Source of the DNA: Puniceicoccaceae bacterium
GTDB taxonomy: Bacteria > Verrucomicrobiota > Verrucomicrobiia > Opitutales > Coraliomargaritaceae
NCBI GenBank assembly: GCA_022448605.1
Contig: JAKVCM010000018.1
Location: 1-35,184 of the forward strand
Direction of reading: 5' to 3'
Length of the DNA: 35,184 bases
Positions 17,885 to 26,293 of this stretch are shown here, piece by piece. Positions within the stretch are counted from its first letter, which is position 1. The number at the start of each line of letters is the position of its first letter. Both the position numbers and the translations under genes were made by a program. The notes below the pieces were generated by a model, which did no database searches, had not been told where the DNA came from, and saw nothing but the letters and a program-made list of their open reading frames with translations.

Positions 17885-18946
17885 ATGAGCGAAGCAAAGC
17901 CAGTTATTCTCACTTGCGCCCAGCCGACCGGTCAATTGACGATTGGTAACTACCTCGGTGCGGTCAAGAATTGGGCGACTATGCTCGATGATTACGAGTG
18001 CTACTTCGGTGTTGTCGACCTACACGCGATTACGGTAAAATATTCACCAGCTGAGCTGCGTAAAAATACGCTTTCTTGCGTCGCACAATACATCGCCTGT
18101 GGGCTTGATCCTGAGCGTTCTAACATCTTTGTGCAGTCCCACGTCATCGGTCACACCGAGTTGGCTTGGTTACTCAGTTGCATTACGCCGATTGGAGATT
18201 TACAGCGCATGACCCAGTTTAAAGAAAAAGCAGCTAAGCTTGGCTTTAAGGCAGGGGAGGGCAACGAGCTTAAGTTCACTCATGATGGTGCTCGTGCCGG
18301 AGCCTCGGTGAATTCAGGTCTGCTCATGTATCCTGTCCTCATGGCGGCGGACATCTTGCTCTACAATGCCGACGCCGTGCCCGTAGGTAACGACCAACGC
18401 CAGCACCTAGAGCTATGCCGCGATCTAGCGCAGCGTTATAATCATACCTATTCAGATACCTTCACGATTCCTAAGCCCTTCATTCCAAAGCAGGGAGCTC
18501 GTATCATGGCCCTGCAAGACCCCGAGCGTAAAATGTCAAAGAGCGACGAGAACCAAAGCTCAACTCTTTACATCCTCGACGATCCATCTGTCTTGAAAAA
18601 AAAGATTATGAGTGCGGTGACGGACTCAAGCAGCGAAATTGTGGAAAGTGAGGACAAGCCAGGCGTCTCTAATTTACTTCAGATTTATTCGATGATGAGT
18701 GGACGCACTGTCGCCGATATCGAAGCCTCACTGGAGGGCGAGGGCTACGGAACCTTAAAAAAGGAAGTCGCTGATGCTGTAATTTCAGTGTTCGAACCTG
18801 TGCAGGCGAAATACAAAGACTTGATTGACGATAAGTCCTACTTGGAAGGCGTGCTACAATCGGGCGCGGATGCCGCCCAGAAACGAGCCTACAAAGTACT
18901 AGGTAAAGTTTACCGTAAGGCTGGCTTCGTCGAGCGGCCGCGATAG
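17885..18946 (+). CDS. trpS: Tryptophanyl-tRNA synthetase
   Basis: Class I synthetase charging tRNA-Trp, cytoplasmic dimer. The class I HIGH-type signature is PTGQLTIGNYLGA and the KMSKS loop is RKMSKSDEN; GLDPERSNIFVQSHV, AADILLYNADAVPVGNDQRQHLEL are the tryptophan and AMP site blocks. I take the ATG at 17885, giving 353 residues (E. coli 334), because the protein then starts just before the conserved PVILTCAQPTGQ; a TTG at 17846 in frame would add 13 residues. No T-box or leader peptide with tryptophan codons is visible upstream. The last 37 bases overlap the 3' end of the opposing VWA gene. Confidence 0.96.
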   Translation: MSEAKPVILTCAQPTGQLTIGNYLGAVKNWATMLDDYECYFGVVDLHAITVKYSPAELRKNTLSCVAQYIACGLDPERSNIFVQSHVIGHTELAWLLSCITPIGDLQRMTQFKEKAAKLGFKAGEGNELKFTHDGARAGASVNSGLLMYPVLMAADILLYNADAVPVGNDQRQHLELCRDLAQRYNHTYSDTFTIPKPFIPKQGARIMALQDPERKMSKSDENQSSTLYILDDPSVLKKKIMSAVTDSSSEIVESEDKPGVSNLLQIYSMMSGRTVADIEASLEGEGYGTLKKEVADAVISVFEPVQAKYKDLIDDKSYLEGVLQSGADAAQKRAYKVLGKVYRKAGFVERPR

Positions 18947-21243
18947 ATCGATTCCGCCTTGCGCACTAGTTCGGTGAACTCGGATCGGTAACCGCCGGGA
19001 TCGGCGCCGAGGGCGTCGACCGCTACGGATTCGATTTGTCGATAGCTATAGTCGCTTATGTGCTCGGAGCTCGCCAAACGCAACCCAAAGGCCGCCACAG
19101 CAGCGGTGAAGCGAAAGTCCTCAGTGCTATTCGCGAAAGGCATTACTGCGTCGGACTGCACGTTGCTAGTGATGAGCTGGCTCTCGCTGCCCTCGGGTTG
19201 CTTGTAGCGTAATTTGATGGTGGCGACTTCGGCGTCGCTTTTTGAGTCTACCAAGGGCTGTGCTTGGTAGCGAAGTGGATCGACACTTCCTGTCTTCAGC
19301 GCGGCTCCTGTTGGTACGATCTCATAGAGTGCGACGATGGAGTGCCCTGGTCCGATGTCGCCTGCTTTTTTGGCTTCGTTGTTGAAGTCTTCCGCTTTGA
19401 GGCGACGGTTTTCATATCCGATAAGTCGATATGCTACAACTTGTTCTGGGTTGAACTCTACTTGAATCTTAACGTCCTTAGCGATCTTAAATAGATTTCC
19501 GGGCAGGTCTTGGAGGAAGACCTTGCGCGCTTCTGCGCTAGAATCGATGTAGGCGTAGCTGCCTTTACCTTTGTTGGATAAAGTCTCCAGCATGTCGTCT
19601 TTATAGTTGTGCATACCGAATCCAAGCACGGTTAGCGAGATGCCCTCGGCGGCTGCAGCCTCTGCTTTGTCGGCAAGGCTGCTGCGGTTGGTTTGGCCTA
19701 TATTGAAGTCGCCATCCGTGCAGAGGATTACGCGGTTGTTGCCCCCTTCGATAAAATGCTCGCGAGCAGTTGTGTAAGCGAGTTCGATGCCTACGCCTCC
19801 GTTGGTCGAGCCGCCGGCTTTTAGGTTTTCCAGTGCATGGGCGATGGTCTCGTGATTGTTAGCAGTGGTTGAAGGTAGGACTAGGCCAGAGGCACCTGCA
19901 TAGACGACGATGGCTACTTGGTCGCGCTTATCGAGGCGGCGGATTAGCATATCCATCGCGTCTTTTACGAGTGGTAATTTTTGGGCGTCGTTCATCGAGC
20001 CAGATACGTCGAGTAAGAAGACTAGATTGGAGGCGGGGCGCTCTGCCCAAGGCATTTCGTAGCCTTTGAGTGCAATGCGCAGGAGGTGATGCTCGGCGTT
20101 CCACGGGGCGGTGGCTTGCGCCATGTGCACGGCAAAGGGATGGCCGCCGTCGTCTAAGGAATCGGTGGGAGGCGTATCGGCGTAGCTGAAGTAGTTAATC
20201 AGTTCCTCGATACGTACAGCGTCGGCTGGGGGTAGTTGCCCTTGCTGTAGAAAACGACGCACGTTGGCATAACTCGCGGTATCTACATCAATGGAAAAGG
20301 TCGAGAGTGGCGCGACGAGTGGAGAACGGAAGTCTGATTCTTCGATTGGGTCGTAACTCTCAGTGTTGAAGGTTGCGGGTGGCTGCATCGGGGCAACATA
20401 TCCCTCTCTCAAAGTGCTTTGTGAACTACGGGGGATGGAAATTGCTGCCACAGCCGAGCTGGCCGGTGCGGCCTCACTATTTGCTATTAAGTTGTCTGTA
20501 GTATTATCGGTTGGCATCACTCTGTAACGAGCAACGGGTCTTTCCGTCCTCCTTAAGGCGAGCGTATCAACCGAGTATTTACGATTTTGAGCAACTGGTG
20601 CTACTAGTACATCATATGCATCAAATTCTTCTGGTGCAGCTTGATATGCTGGAGCTGCTGGGAGGCTGTAGGCGGGGATTCTATCCGGCCCAGAGCTAAC
20701 TATCTCAGATTCTACTACTCGAGCAAGAGATGATGAGGTGTCCGCGAGTACCATTTGTGATTCTTTTTCTTTTTTTTCGTCGTAGTGTTGTGGGAGAAAA
20801 GGGTTAGTGCTTTCGAGTGTTTCCACGCTGCCGTCGATTTTGATTTGTGAACGCGCGTATTCGTTTTGCTCAGCATGGTGATAGGCGTATTCTATTGGGG
20901 AATCTTGTAGTTTTGGCAGCCAGACCACTGCGGCTGCCAGGCAAGCAGCAGCGAGCCCTGCAACGAGGCGCCAATGCTGGCGGAGATTGACAGCAAAGCG
21001 CTTTATCAACTTTGGTTGGGCACATTGGCTGAGTCTAGCTTTGTCAAATTCACTCAGTGTAGGCGTGTTTTCCCTTGCGAGCTCGGCGATTAGTAAGTCA
21101 CCCGTTTCGCGGATAGCGGCGACGACGGCTTGCAACTCAGGGGAGGAGGCAATGGCGCGCTCGATTTCGGCGCGTTCGTCGACGTCTTCGATTTCGTCGA
21201 GCGCATAGGCTGTCAGGCGTGGGTCTTCGATTGAAAGTTTCAT
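18910..21243 (-). CDS. YfbK-like von Willebrand factor A protein with anti-sigma-like N-terminus
   Basis: A 777-residue membrane protein. Residues 1-60 (DPRLTAYALDEIEDVDERAE...) look like the N-terminal domain of ECF anti-sigma factors without the zinc ligands; a single membrane helix follows at about 91-108. A low-complexity linker runs to about 310. The YfbK N-terminal module (STFSIDVDTASYANVRRFL) is at 314-357, then the VWA domain with a complete MIDAS: DVSGS (412-416), the GGST threonine near 480, and TDGD (509-512). The C-terminal region (about 590-765) is the YfbK partner domain (DUF3520-type). The upstream ECF sigma gene on the same strand is 21 bases away, so it probably controls that sigma factor. 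AAAAGGAAA before the start is one of few SD-like sites here. Confidence 0.87.
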   Translation of the reverse strand: MKLSIEDPRLTAYALDEIEDVDERAEIERAIASSPELQAVVAAIRETGDLLIAELARENTPTLSEFDKARLSQCAQPKLIKRFAVNLRQHWRLVAGLAAACLAAAVVWLPKLQDSPIEYAYHHAEQNEYARSQIKIDGSVETLESTNPFLPQHYDEKKEKESQMVLADTSSSLARVVESEIVSSGPDRIPAYSLPAAPAYQAAPEEFDAYDVLVAPVAQNRKYSVDTLALRRTERPVARYRVMPTDNTTDNLIANSEAAPASSAVAAISIPRSSQSTLREGYVAPMQPPATFNTESYDPIEESDFRSPLVAPLSTFSIDVDTASYANVRRFLQQGQLPPADAVRIEELINYFSYADTPPTDSLDDGGHPFAVHMAQATAPWNAEHHLLRIALKGYEMPWAERPASNLVFLLDVSGSMNDAQKLPLVKDAMDMLIRRLDKRDQVAIVVYAGASGLVLPSTTANNHETIAHALENLKAGGSTNGGVGIELAYTTAREHFIEGGNNRVILCTDGDFNIGQTNRSSLADKAEAAAAEGISLTVLGFGMHNYKDDMLETLSNKGKGSYAYIDSSAEARKVFLQDLPGNLFKIAKDVKIQVEFNPEQVVAYRLIGYENRRLKAEDFNNEAKKAGDIGPGHSIVALYEIVPTGAALKTGSVDPLRYQAQPLVDSKSDAEVATIKLRYKQPEGSESQLITSNVQSDAVMPFANSTEDFRFTAAVAAFGLRLASSEHISDYSYRQIESVAVDALGADPGGYRSEFTELVRKAESIYRGRSTKPALR

Positions 21244-21264
21244 TTTTAAATATTTCCTTTTGGT

Positions 21265-21783
21265 TTATTCTCCTGCGGCAATGATGCTCGTGCGGAGTCT
21301 GTTCATGGCCGTGTGTAGTAAAAAACCGACGTTGCTCACGGAGAGCGCGGTCACATCGGCTATTTCTTTGTAGCTCATTCCATTTTGGAATTTCAGACGG
21401 ACGACTTCCTGTTGGTTGTTGGGGAGGGTTCGAACTAGCTGAAGCAGCTGGCTGTGGTTGTCTTGTTGCTCTATCTGCGCTTGTGGGTTGGGCGCGTCGA
21501 CTGGAGTTTGCTCAGTTGTGGAGTTCATAGCTTGGAGACGTCCCCCTTTGCGTCGGTAATCGAGTGCACGGTTACGGCAGACTCTGAAAAGCCAGGGGCG
21601 CTCGTGGCCCTCGGTCTTTTGACGAGGTTCCTGCCAGAGGCGAAGGAAGGTGTCTTGTACGACGTCCTTAGCGGCATCTGCATCGTGCAGAATAGAGCTC
21701 GCGTAGCGACTGAGGTCCGCAGCGTGGGCCTCGACCAAAGATTGCATCCACTGAGAGTCGGGTATCTGGTTTTCATTTTCCAT
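21265..21783 (-). CDS. ECF-type RNA polymerase sigma factor
   Basis: A 172-residue sigma-70 family factor with region 2 at about 16-85 ([14 protein letters not shown], then [17 protein letters not shown]) and region 4 at about 112-165 ([45 protein letters not shown]), the latter a clear helix-turn-helix. No region 3, so it is an ECF factor. It is followed by the VWA/anti-sigma-like gene after 21 bases, the usual sigma then regulator order. In Verrucomicrobiota and Planctomycetes such sigma/VWA pairs recur, as I recall; the controlled genes are not visible here, though self-regulation is likely. No SD precedes the ATG. Confidence 0.92.
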   Translation of the reverse strand: MENENQIPDSQWMQSLVEAHAADLSRYASSILHDADAAKDVVQDTFLRLWQEPRQKTEGHERPWLFRVCRNRALDYRRKGGRLQAMNSTTEQTPVDAPNPQAQIEQQDNHSQLLQLVRTLPNNQQEVVRLKFQNGMSYKEIADVTALSVSNVGFLLHTAMNRLRTSIIAAGE

Positions 21784-22016
21784 AGTGATTAAGATTGATG
21801 CCCAGCAGCGCTAGCAGGCGTGTTTAATATGCCTACGCACAAGCGTGTCGTTTTATTAGAAGAATTTTTCGAATTTAATGTAATGCCCTGAGCTTACCCC
21901 CTAAAGTTTGTAAAATACGCACTATAAGAGCACCTTCAATTTTCTATGCCTTTACCATCAGGAATAGGCAAATTGATGTAGATTCTACGATAAACGCCAA
22001 GGTCAATTAGATTGGT

Positions 22017-22061
22017 TATAAATGCAATGGTGGAACTGGTAGAGCACCATCCTGCATTATA
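22017..22061 (+). repeat. Long hairpin with tRNA D-arm-like loop upstream of sufS
   Basis: AATGCAATGGTG (22021-22032) pairs with CACCAT (22045-22050) and TGCATT (22053-22058), a 12-bp stem broken only by a CC bulge; three more pairs follow with one bulged A. The 12-base loop is GAACTGGTAGAG. The string GGTGGAACTGGTAGA within it is typical of tRNA-Leu D-arms, but no acceptor, anticodon or T stem can be folded, so it is not a tRNA gene. Confidence 0.55.
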
Positions 22062-22108
22062 CTTACCTTTTCAGTTGAGATTTTGTTGTGGTAAGCGAGA
22101 GTAGTCTC
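22062..22108 (+). promoter_or_regulatory. Second and third stem-loops before the sufS start
   Basis: CTTACC (22062-22067) pairs with GGTAAG (22090-22095) over a 22-base loop, and GAGA (22097-22100) pairs with TCTC (22105-22108) immediately before the GTG start at 22110. Both could mask the start; with the preceding large hairpin they suggest a folded mRNA leader. Confidence 0.35.
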
Positions 22109-22109
22109 A

Positions 22110-23342
22110 GTGATAACACCCTCTACATTTGATTTTGCCCGCGTTCGGGCCGACTTTCCCATTCTCTCAACCGAGGTACGGGGTAAACCTTTGACCTTTT
22201 TGGATAATGGTGCCACGTCGCAAAAGCCCACTGCCGTGATTGAAGCGACCGAACGCTACTACCGCATGGAAAATTCTAATATCCATCGCGGCGTTCACTA
22301 TCTGAGCGAGCAAGCGACGGATGCCTATGAGTCTGCTCGCGCCAAAACTGCCAAGTTTATTGGCGCGCCAGACCAAGACGAAATTATCTTTGTGCGCGGC
22401 GCGACGGAGGGGATCAATCTTATCGCGCATGGTTTCGTGGAAACTCAACTCTGCGCTGGCGATGAGATTCTAATTACCCATATGGAGCACCACGCGAACA
22501 TTGTGCCATGGCAAATTGCTGCCGAAAAAACGGGCGCGATTGTTAAAGTCGTGCCTGTGCTCGATTCTGGTGATCTCGATATGGAAGCCTATGCCGCGCT
22601 CCTTTCGGATAAGACCAAACTTGTTAGCGTCGTCCACATCTCAAATTCCCTCGGCACAATAAATCCCGTTAGAGAAATCATTGACCAAGCCCATGCGCGC
22701 GATATCCCCGTATTGCTCGACGGCTGTCAATCCGTGCCTCACATGCCCGTCGACATGGCTGAAATCGACTGTGACTTCTTTGTTTTTTCAGCTCACAAAG
22801 TCTTTGCGTCTACTGGCGTAGGTGTGCTGTGGGGGAAACGAGAGTGGCTCGAAAAGTTTCCCCCTTATCAAAGCGGTGGCGACATGATTGAGCGCGTCGA
22901 TTTCGAAGGTACTACTTACAAGGGCATCCCTGGTAAATTTGAGGCAGGCACCCCGCACATCGAGGGTGTGATTAGTCTTTCTGCTGCCATTGACTATGTA
23001 TGGAAGCTAGACCGGGCGGGTGCACTCGCCCACGAGAAGGCCCTGCTCAAGGATGCCACTGCTAAGCTCTCTGCGATCGATGGTCTGCGCATAATTGGTA
23101 CCTCGGCGGACAAAGCCTCCATCCTCTCCTTCGTGATCGACGAGATCCACCCGCATGACATCGGAACATTCCTCGATGCCGATGGCGTGGCGGTGCGCGC
23201 CGGCCACCACTGCACACAACCGCTTCTCAAGCGCTTCGGCGTGCCTGCCACAGCGCGTGCCTCATTCGCTTTCTACAATGACTATGAAGACGTGGACCGC
23301 CTGGTGACTGCGGTGACTAAGATGCAGCGTTTCTTTGCTTAA
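22110..23342 (+). CDS. sufS: Cysteine desulfurase
   Basis: PLP-dependent enzyme that removes sulfur from cysteine for Fe-S cluster assembly. The product is 410 residues, the SufS length. [10 protein letters not shown] and [12 protein letters not shown] are group II desulfurase blocks; the PLP lysine is Lys230 in [10 protein letters not shown], and the persulfide cysteine is Cys368 in [10 protein letters not shown], which has the short-loop type II form. It starts with GTG; stop codons rule out an upstream start. The usual sufB, sufC, sufD and sufE/U partners are absent nearby, although an A-type Fe-S carrier and pdxA (PLP synthesis) lie 2-4 kb downstream on the same strand. A structured leader precedes it. 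Confidence 0.95.
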   Translation: MITPSTFDFARVRADFPILSTEVRGKPLTFLDNGATSQKPTAVIEATERYYRMENSNIHRGVHYLSEQATDAYESARAKTAKFIGAPDQDEIIFVRGATEGINLIAHGFVETQLCAGDEILITHMEHHANIVPWQIAAEKTGAIVKVVPVLDSGDLDMEAYAALLSDKTKLVSVVHISNSLGTINPVREIIDQAHARDIPVLLDGCQSVPHMPVDMAEIDCDFFVFSAHKVFASTGVGVLWGKREWLEKFPPYQSGGDMIERVDFEGTTYKGIPGKFEAGTPHIEGVISLSAAIDYVWKLDRAGALAHEKALLKDATAKLSAIDGLRIIGTSADKASILSFVIDEIHPHDIGTFLDADGVAVRAGHHCTQPLLKRFGVPATARASFAFYNDYEDVDRLVTAVTKMQRFFA

Positions 23343-23446
23343 TCTATTTCACATGGGTGGGACCCTTACTCCAAGCGCTGCATCTCGTCAAAGTTTTCCC
23401 CTTATCGTAGCGATTGAGGTCAGTCGCCTCCCCATCACTTCTTTAA

Positions 23447-24391
23447 ATGTTCATTCCCGAAGAACTCCAGCACTACGCTGCTCGCCTCGGTGAAGCCGAG
23501 TTTGCCGCGCGCATGGCGGCGGAGCAAGGTATGCTAGATTGTCGCGGGGCAAGGCAGGGTAAAGGGCTTTTTCGTTTGGAAAATAAAATTGATCTCTACG
23601 GTTTGATCGAGTTTTGCCTAAAGCTTAGTGGCTTTTGGAATCGTGCCGTCCGTAACTATTTCGATATCCAAGTCGTAAAGAATGAAGTGCGATTGAAAAA
23701 TCTTCCGCCTGAATTCGACGGCTACACCATCCTTCAGCTGAGTGACCTACACTCGGACTTGCACCCCGACTTCCCTGAGCGGGTTAAAGAAATTATTGCG
23801 CCATTAGTTTATGATTGCCTGGCCCTGACGGGGGACTTCCGCACTTGCACCTTCGGCGAACATTCCGGTGCGACTGTAGCAACGATCGATATCCTAGCCG
23901 AGCTCGAGCAGCCTAAATTTGCGATCCTTGGCAATCATGACTTCTTGGCTAAAGTCCCTGTTATGGAGGCAGCGGGCATCCGCTTTCTACTCAATGAACA
24001 CATTTTGCTTCGCCGAGGTGAAGCCGAACTTTGCCTCATCGGTATCGACGATCCCAACTTTTTTAAAACTCACAATCTTGAGCGCGCCCTAGACGGTGCA
24101 CCACCTGATGCGACGAAGGTATTACTGTCACACGCCCCGCAAACTTGCACAATGGCCGAAGAGAAGGGTATCGACTTACTCATTGCTGGCCATACCCACG
24201 GCGGTCAGATCTGCCTGCCCGGTGGCTATCTAATCATGCACGATCGTAGTGCGCCACGACACATCTTATCTGGAGCTTGGCGAGAAGGGAAGCTCCAAGG
24301 TTACACCAGTCGAGGTACTGGCTGCAGCGGTCTGCCCGTGCGATTGAATTGCCCCGCTGAAGTGACTTTGCACACGCTGCGTCGTGGATAA
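23447..24391 (+). CDS. Calcineurin-like metallophosphoesterase (YkuE/YaeI-like)
   Basis: A 314-residue phosphoesterase. An N-terminal region of about 90 residues with no clear match precedes the fold. Metal motifs in order: LSDLHSD, LTGDFRT (where the common GDxxD has Thr for the last Asp), ILGNHDF, LLSHAP, and AGHTHGGQICLP. The GHTHGGQ ending and YTSRGTGCSGLPVRLNCPAEVTL tail are as in YkuE/YaeI-type enzymes that act on lipids or UDP-linked compounds, but the substrate here is unknown. No membrane helix or signal peptide is obvious, unlike many relatives. It starts 104 bases after sufS without an SD. Confidence 0.83.
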   Translation: MFIPEELQHYAARLGEAEFAARMAAEQGMLDCRGARQGKGLFRLENKIDLYGLIEFCLKLSGFWNRAVRNYFDIQVVKNEVRLKNLPPEFDGYTILQLSDLHSDLHPDFPERVKEIIAPLVYDCLALTGDFRTCTFGEHSGATVATIDILAELEQPKFAILGNHDFLAKVPVMEAAGIRFLLNEHILLRRGEAELCLIGIDDPNFFKTHNLERALDGAPPDATKVLLSHAPQTCTMAEEKGIDLLIAGHTHGGQICLPGGYLIMHDRSAPRHILSGAWREGKLQGYTSRGTGCSGLPVRLNCPAEVTLHTLRRG

Positions 24392-24521
24392 GCTCAAAGT
24401 CCAGCACGTGCCCGTGACAGGTCGTTTCGCAAGCTAGATAGATTCTAATTAATCTTTTCTGAAACTAAGTGAGATTCCAAACCATTGACCTTTTTGTAAT
24501 CACTGGCTTTGATTACGTCCG

Positions 24522-25139
24522 ATGGCTGGTTTTGACGAAAACATTGTGCGCGAGTATTTTGAACTGAACGGGTTCTTTGTGCGACAGTTACGTAAGTATC
24601 TTGTCCAATCGCGAAAGAAGAGAGCGGATGAGGAGATTGATCTAGTTGTCTACAATCCAAACGCTCAGATTGATGGTGTGCCCGCGGGCTTCCAACTTTT
24701 TTCGGCAGATATGGCGAGGATTCGTCGCGCCATTGTGGTGGTTAAGGCGTGGCATACCTCGCGCTTTACACCAGCTATGTTAAAGAGCAGTTCGCGGGTC
24801 TTTGATTTTCTAAAAAAGGAGGTGCTCAATAAGGCGGAGACTTATTTCAGCTTTGACGAGAGCGAGGTCGATCCTGAGGTGGTGGGCTCAGGTGGATTTA
24901 CCAAGATTCTGGTTTTGCCTAGCCTCCCGACAAGTGACCCTCAACGAACCGAAAGCATTGAGCTTTTGAAAGAGCAGGGTGTCGATGGCATTATAACTTT
25001 TAGCACGATTCTGGAAAATTTACTACGCAACGTAGAGGTCAATCACAGCTATCAAAAGTCAGACCTGCTCCAGATGATGCGGATTCTAAAGATCTACGAT
25101 ATGGTCAAGGAGCCACAAATGAATCTTTTTGGTGATTAA
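24522..25139 (+). CDS. Uncharacterised protein, possible PD-(D/E)XK-like fold
   Basis: I do not recognise this 205-residue protein. It has normal coding character and good length, no signal peptide, no membrane helix and only charged/aliphatic blocks. The order helix (ENIVREYFELNGFFVRQLRK), strand EEIDLVVYN (Asp near residue 40), strand RRAIVVVKAWHT (Lys near 75), helix, strand KILVLPSL, helix, strand VDGIITFST resembles the core of restriction-endonuclease-like folds, with Val in the usual Glu position of (D/E)xK. That is inference and could be wrong; a non-enzymatic fold of this class is equally possible. It ends QMNLFGD. Neighbours (phosphoesterase, pdxA) give no clear hint. Confidence 0.72.
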   Translation: MAGFDENIVREYFELNGFFVRQLRKYLVQSRKKRADEEIDLVVYNPNAQIDGVPAGFQLFSADMARIRRAIVVVKAWHTSRFTPAMLKSSSRVFDFLKKEVLNKAETYFSFDESEVDPEVVGSGGFTKILVLPSLPTSDPQRTESIELLKEQGVDGIITFSTILENLLRNVEVNHSYQKSDLLQMMRILKIYDMVKEPQMNLFGD

Positions 25140-25212
25140 TTACTATTTAATTAGGTGAGCCTGATACAGGCGGTGCTTGGCAAGACTACAAGCTAGATTC
25201 CAAGTCCTCGTC

Positions 25213-25229
25213 GCAGATTGACAATCTGC
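25213..25229. promoter_or_regulatory. 17-bp palindrome upstream of pdxA
   Basis: GCAGATTGACAATCTGC is a perfect 8-base inverted repeat around one central A, or a hairpin with a 7-bp stem and a 3-base loop. It lies 86 bases before the pdxA start in the 175-base gap. No U-tract follows, so an operator or an mRNA hairpin are both possible. Confidence 0.35.
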
Positions 25230-25314
25230 ATACTCCGTGAGTTTGTTTAATTATGGAAGTTCACTCAACAGCGATGGTCGATTCATCGGCGCAGAGGTTT
25301 TATCCAATTGACGC

Positions 25315-26259
25315 GTGATTAAATCTTACTCCAGTCTACCTCTGGCCATTACATGTGGTGATCCCGCGGGAGTCGGTCCCGAGGTGATCGAATCAGTGCT
25401 GCGCGAGGATTCATTGTGCGCTGATGATTGCTCTCTGATTGGGTCGAAGCAGTGGGCGTCTTCAGCCAGTAAGCTTTATGGATTGAATTATGAAGCAGTC
25501 GGTCATCCTAATTACATTCCCCAACCAGGTGCCCCTTCAACTGAGGGGGCTTGCATCGCATTAGAGGCAATGAAGTTTGCGGCGGCAGGTTGTCGCGAAG
25601 GTCGATTCCGAGGTGTCGTGACGGGGCCTGTGAGTAAGCATTGGATGCAACAAGCGGGCTTCAACTTCCCAGGGCAGACCGAATTTTTTGCTAAAGCATG
25701 GGGTGGTGATCCCGCGATGGCCTTTGTCGGAAAAGAATTACGTGTCGTTTTAGCGACTTGGCATATTCCATTACGCGAGGTTGCCAAGTCATTAGATGCA
25801 GCCACCCTTAAGAAGGCAGTGTATTGCGCGCATAGTCTTGCTAAGCGACTAGGAGTGAAGGTACCACGCATCGGTGTCTGTGGAATTAATCCGCACGCAG
25901 GTGAAGGCGGTATTTTGGGTCAAGAAGAATTCGAAGTGCTCGATCCCGCTCTCGACCGTCTGCGCGAAAAAATCCCAGGTCTGTCTCGATGTTTGCCAGG
26001 TGATACCGTCTTTCATCGTCAACGCCAAGGCGACTTCGATGTTGTGGTGGCTGCCTACCACGATCAAGCGCTCGCTGCAGTCAAGACGCTCGAGTTCGAC
26101 TCCGCCGTCAACCTCACGCTCGGCTTACCCTACGTGCGTACCAGTCCAGATCACGGCACCGCGTTTGATCTGGCGGGGCAGGGAAAAGCCAATCCTACAA
26201 GCTTTGCCGCTGCACTCAAATTGGCGCGCGAGTTAACAATTCAAGATACCTTTGCTTGA
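25315..26259 (+). CDS. pdxA: 4-hydroxythreonine-4-phosphate dehydrogenase
   Basis: NAD-dependent oxidation of 4-phosphohydroxy-L-threonine in the DXP-dependent PLP route, cytoplasmic. The product is 314 residues. GDPAGVGPEV at the N-terminus, TGPVSKHW, the substrate site GQTEFFA, GINPHAGEGG, and AAYHDQALAAVK with TSPDHGTAFDLAG supply the metal-binding histidines and NAD site of the family. Start is GTG at 25315; no better in-frame start exists upstream. It fits the nearby PLP-dependent SufS. The stop overlaps only the long form of the next gene's ORF, and the preferred start of that gene is 34 bases downstream. Confidence 0.95.
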   Translation: MIKSYSSLPLAITCGDPAGVGPEVIESVLREDSLCADDCSLIGSKQWASSASKLYGLNYEAVGHPNYIPQPGAPSTEGACIALEAMKFAAAGCREGRFRGVVTGPVSKHWMQQAGFNFPGQTEFFAKAWGGDPAMAFVGKELRVVLATWHIPLREVAKSLDAATLKKAVYCAHSLAKRLGVKVPRIGVCGINPHAGEGGILGQEEFEVLDPALDRLREKIPGLSRCLPGDTVFHRQRQGDFDVVVAAYHDQALAAVKTLEFDSAVNLTLGLPYVRTSPDHGTAFDLAGQGKANPTSFAAALKLARELTIQDTFA

Positions 26260-26293
26260 CGCGCTTTTTGTTTTTAATACCGCTCTAACTGCA

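Larger units (their letters stand above)
21784..22109. other. 326-base intergenic region with a structured sufS leader
   Basis: Between the divergent ECF sigma gene and sufS. The first part (21784-22016) shows no gene and must hold the promoters of both; I cannot place -35/-10 boxes with confidence. The second part (22017-22109) holds three consecutive stem-loops, listed separately. No credible small ORF was seen. Confidence 0.6.

Noticed and set aside
22021-22058. Possible tRNA gene from the D-arm-like string
   Set aside because: No acceptor stem, anticodon stem or T-loop (GTTCGAATC-type) can be placed around it.
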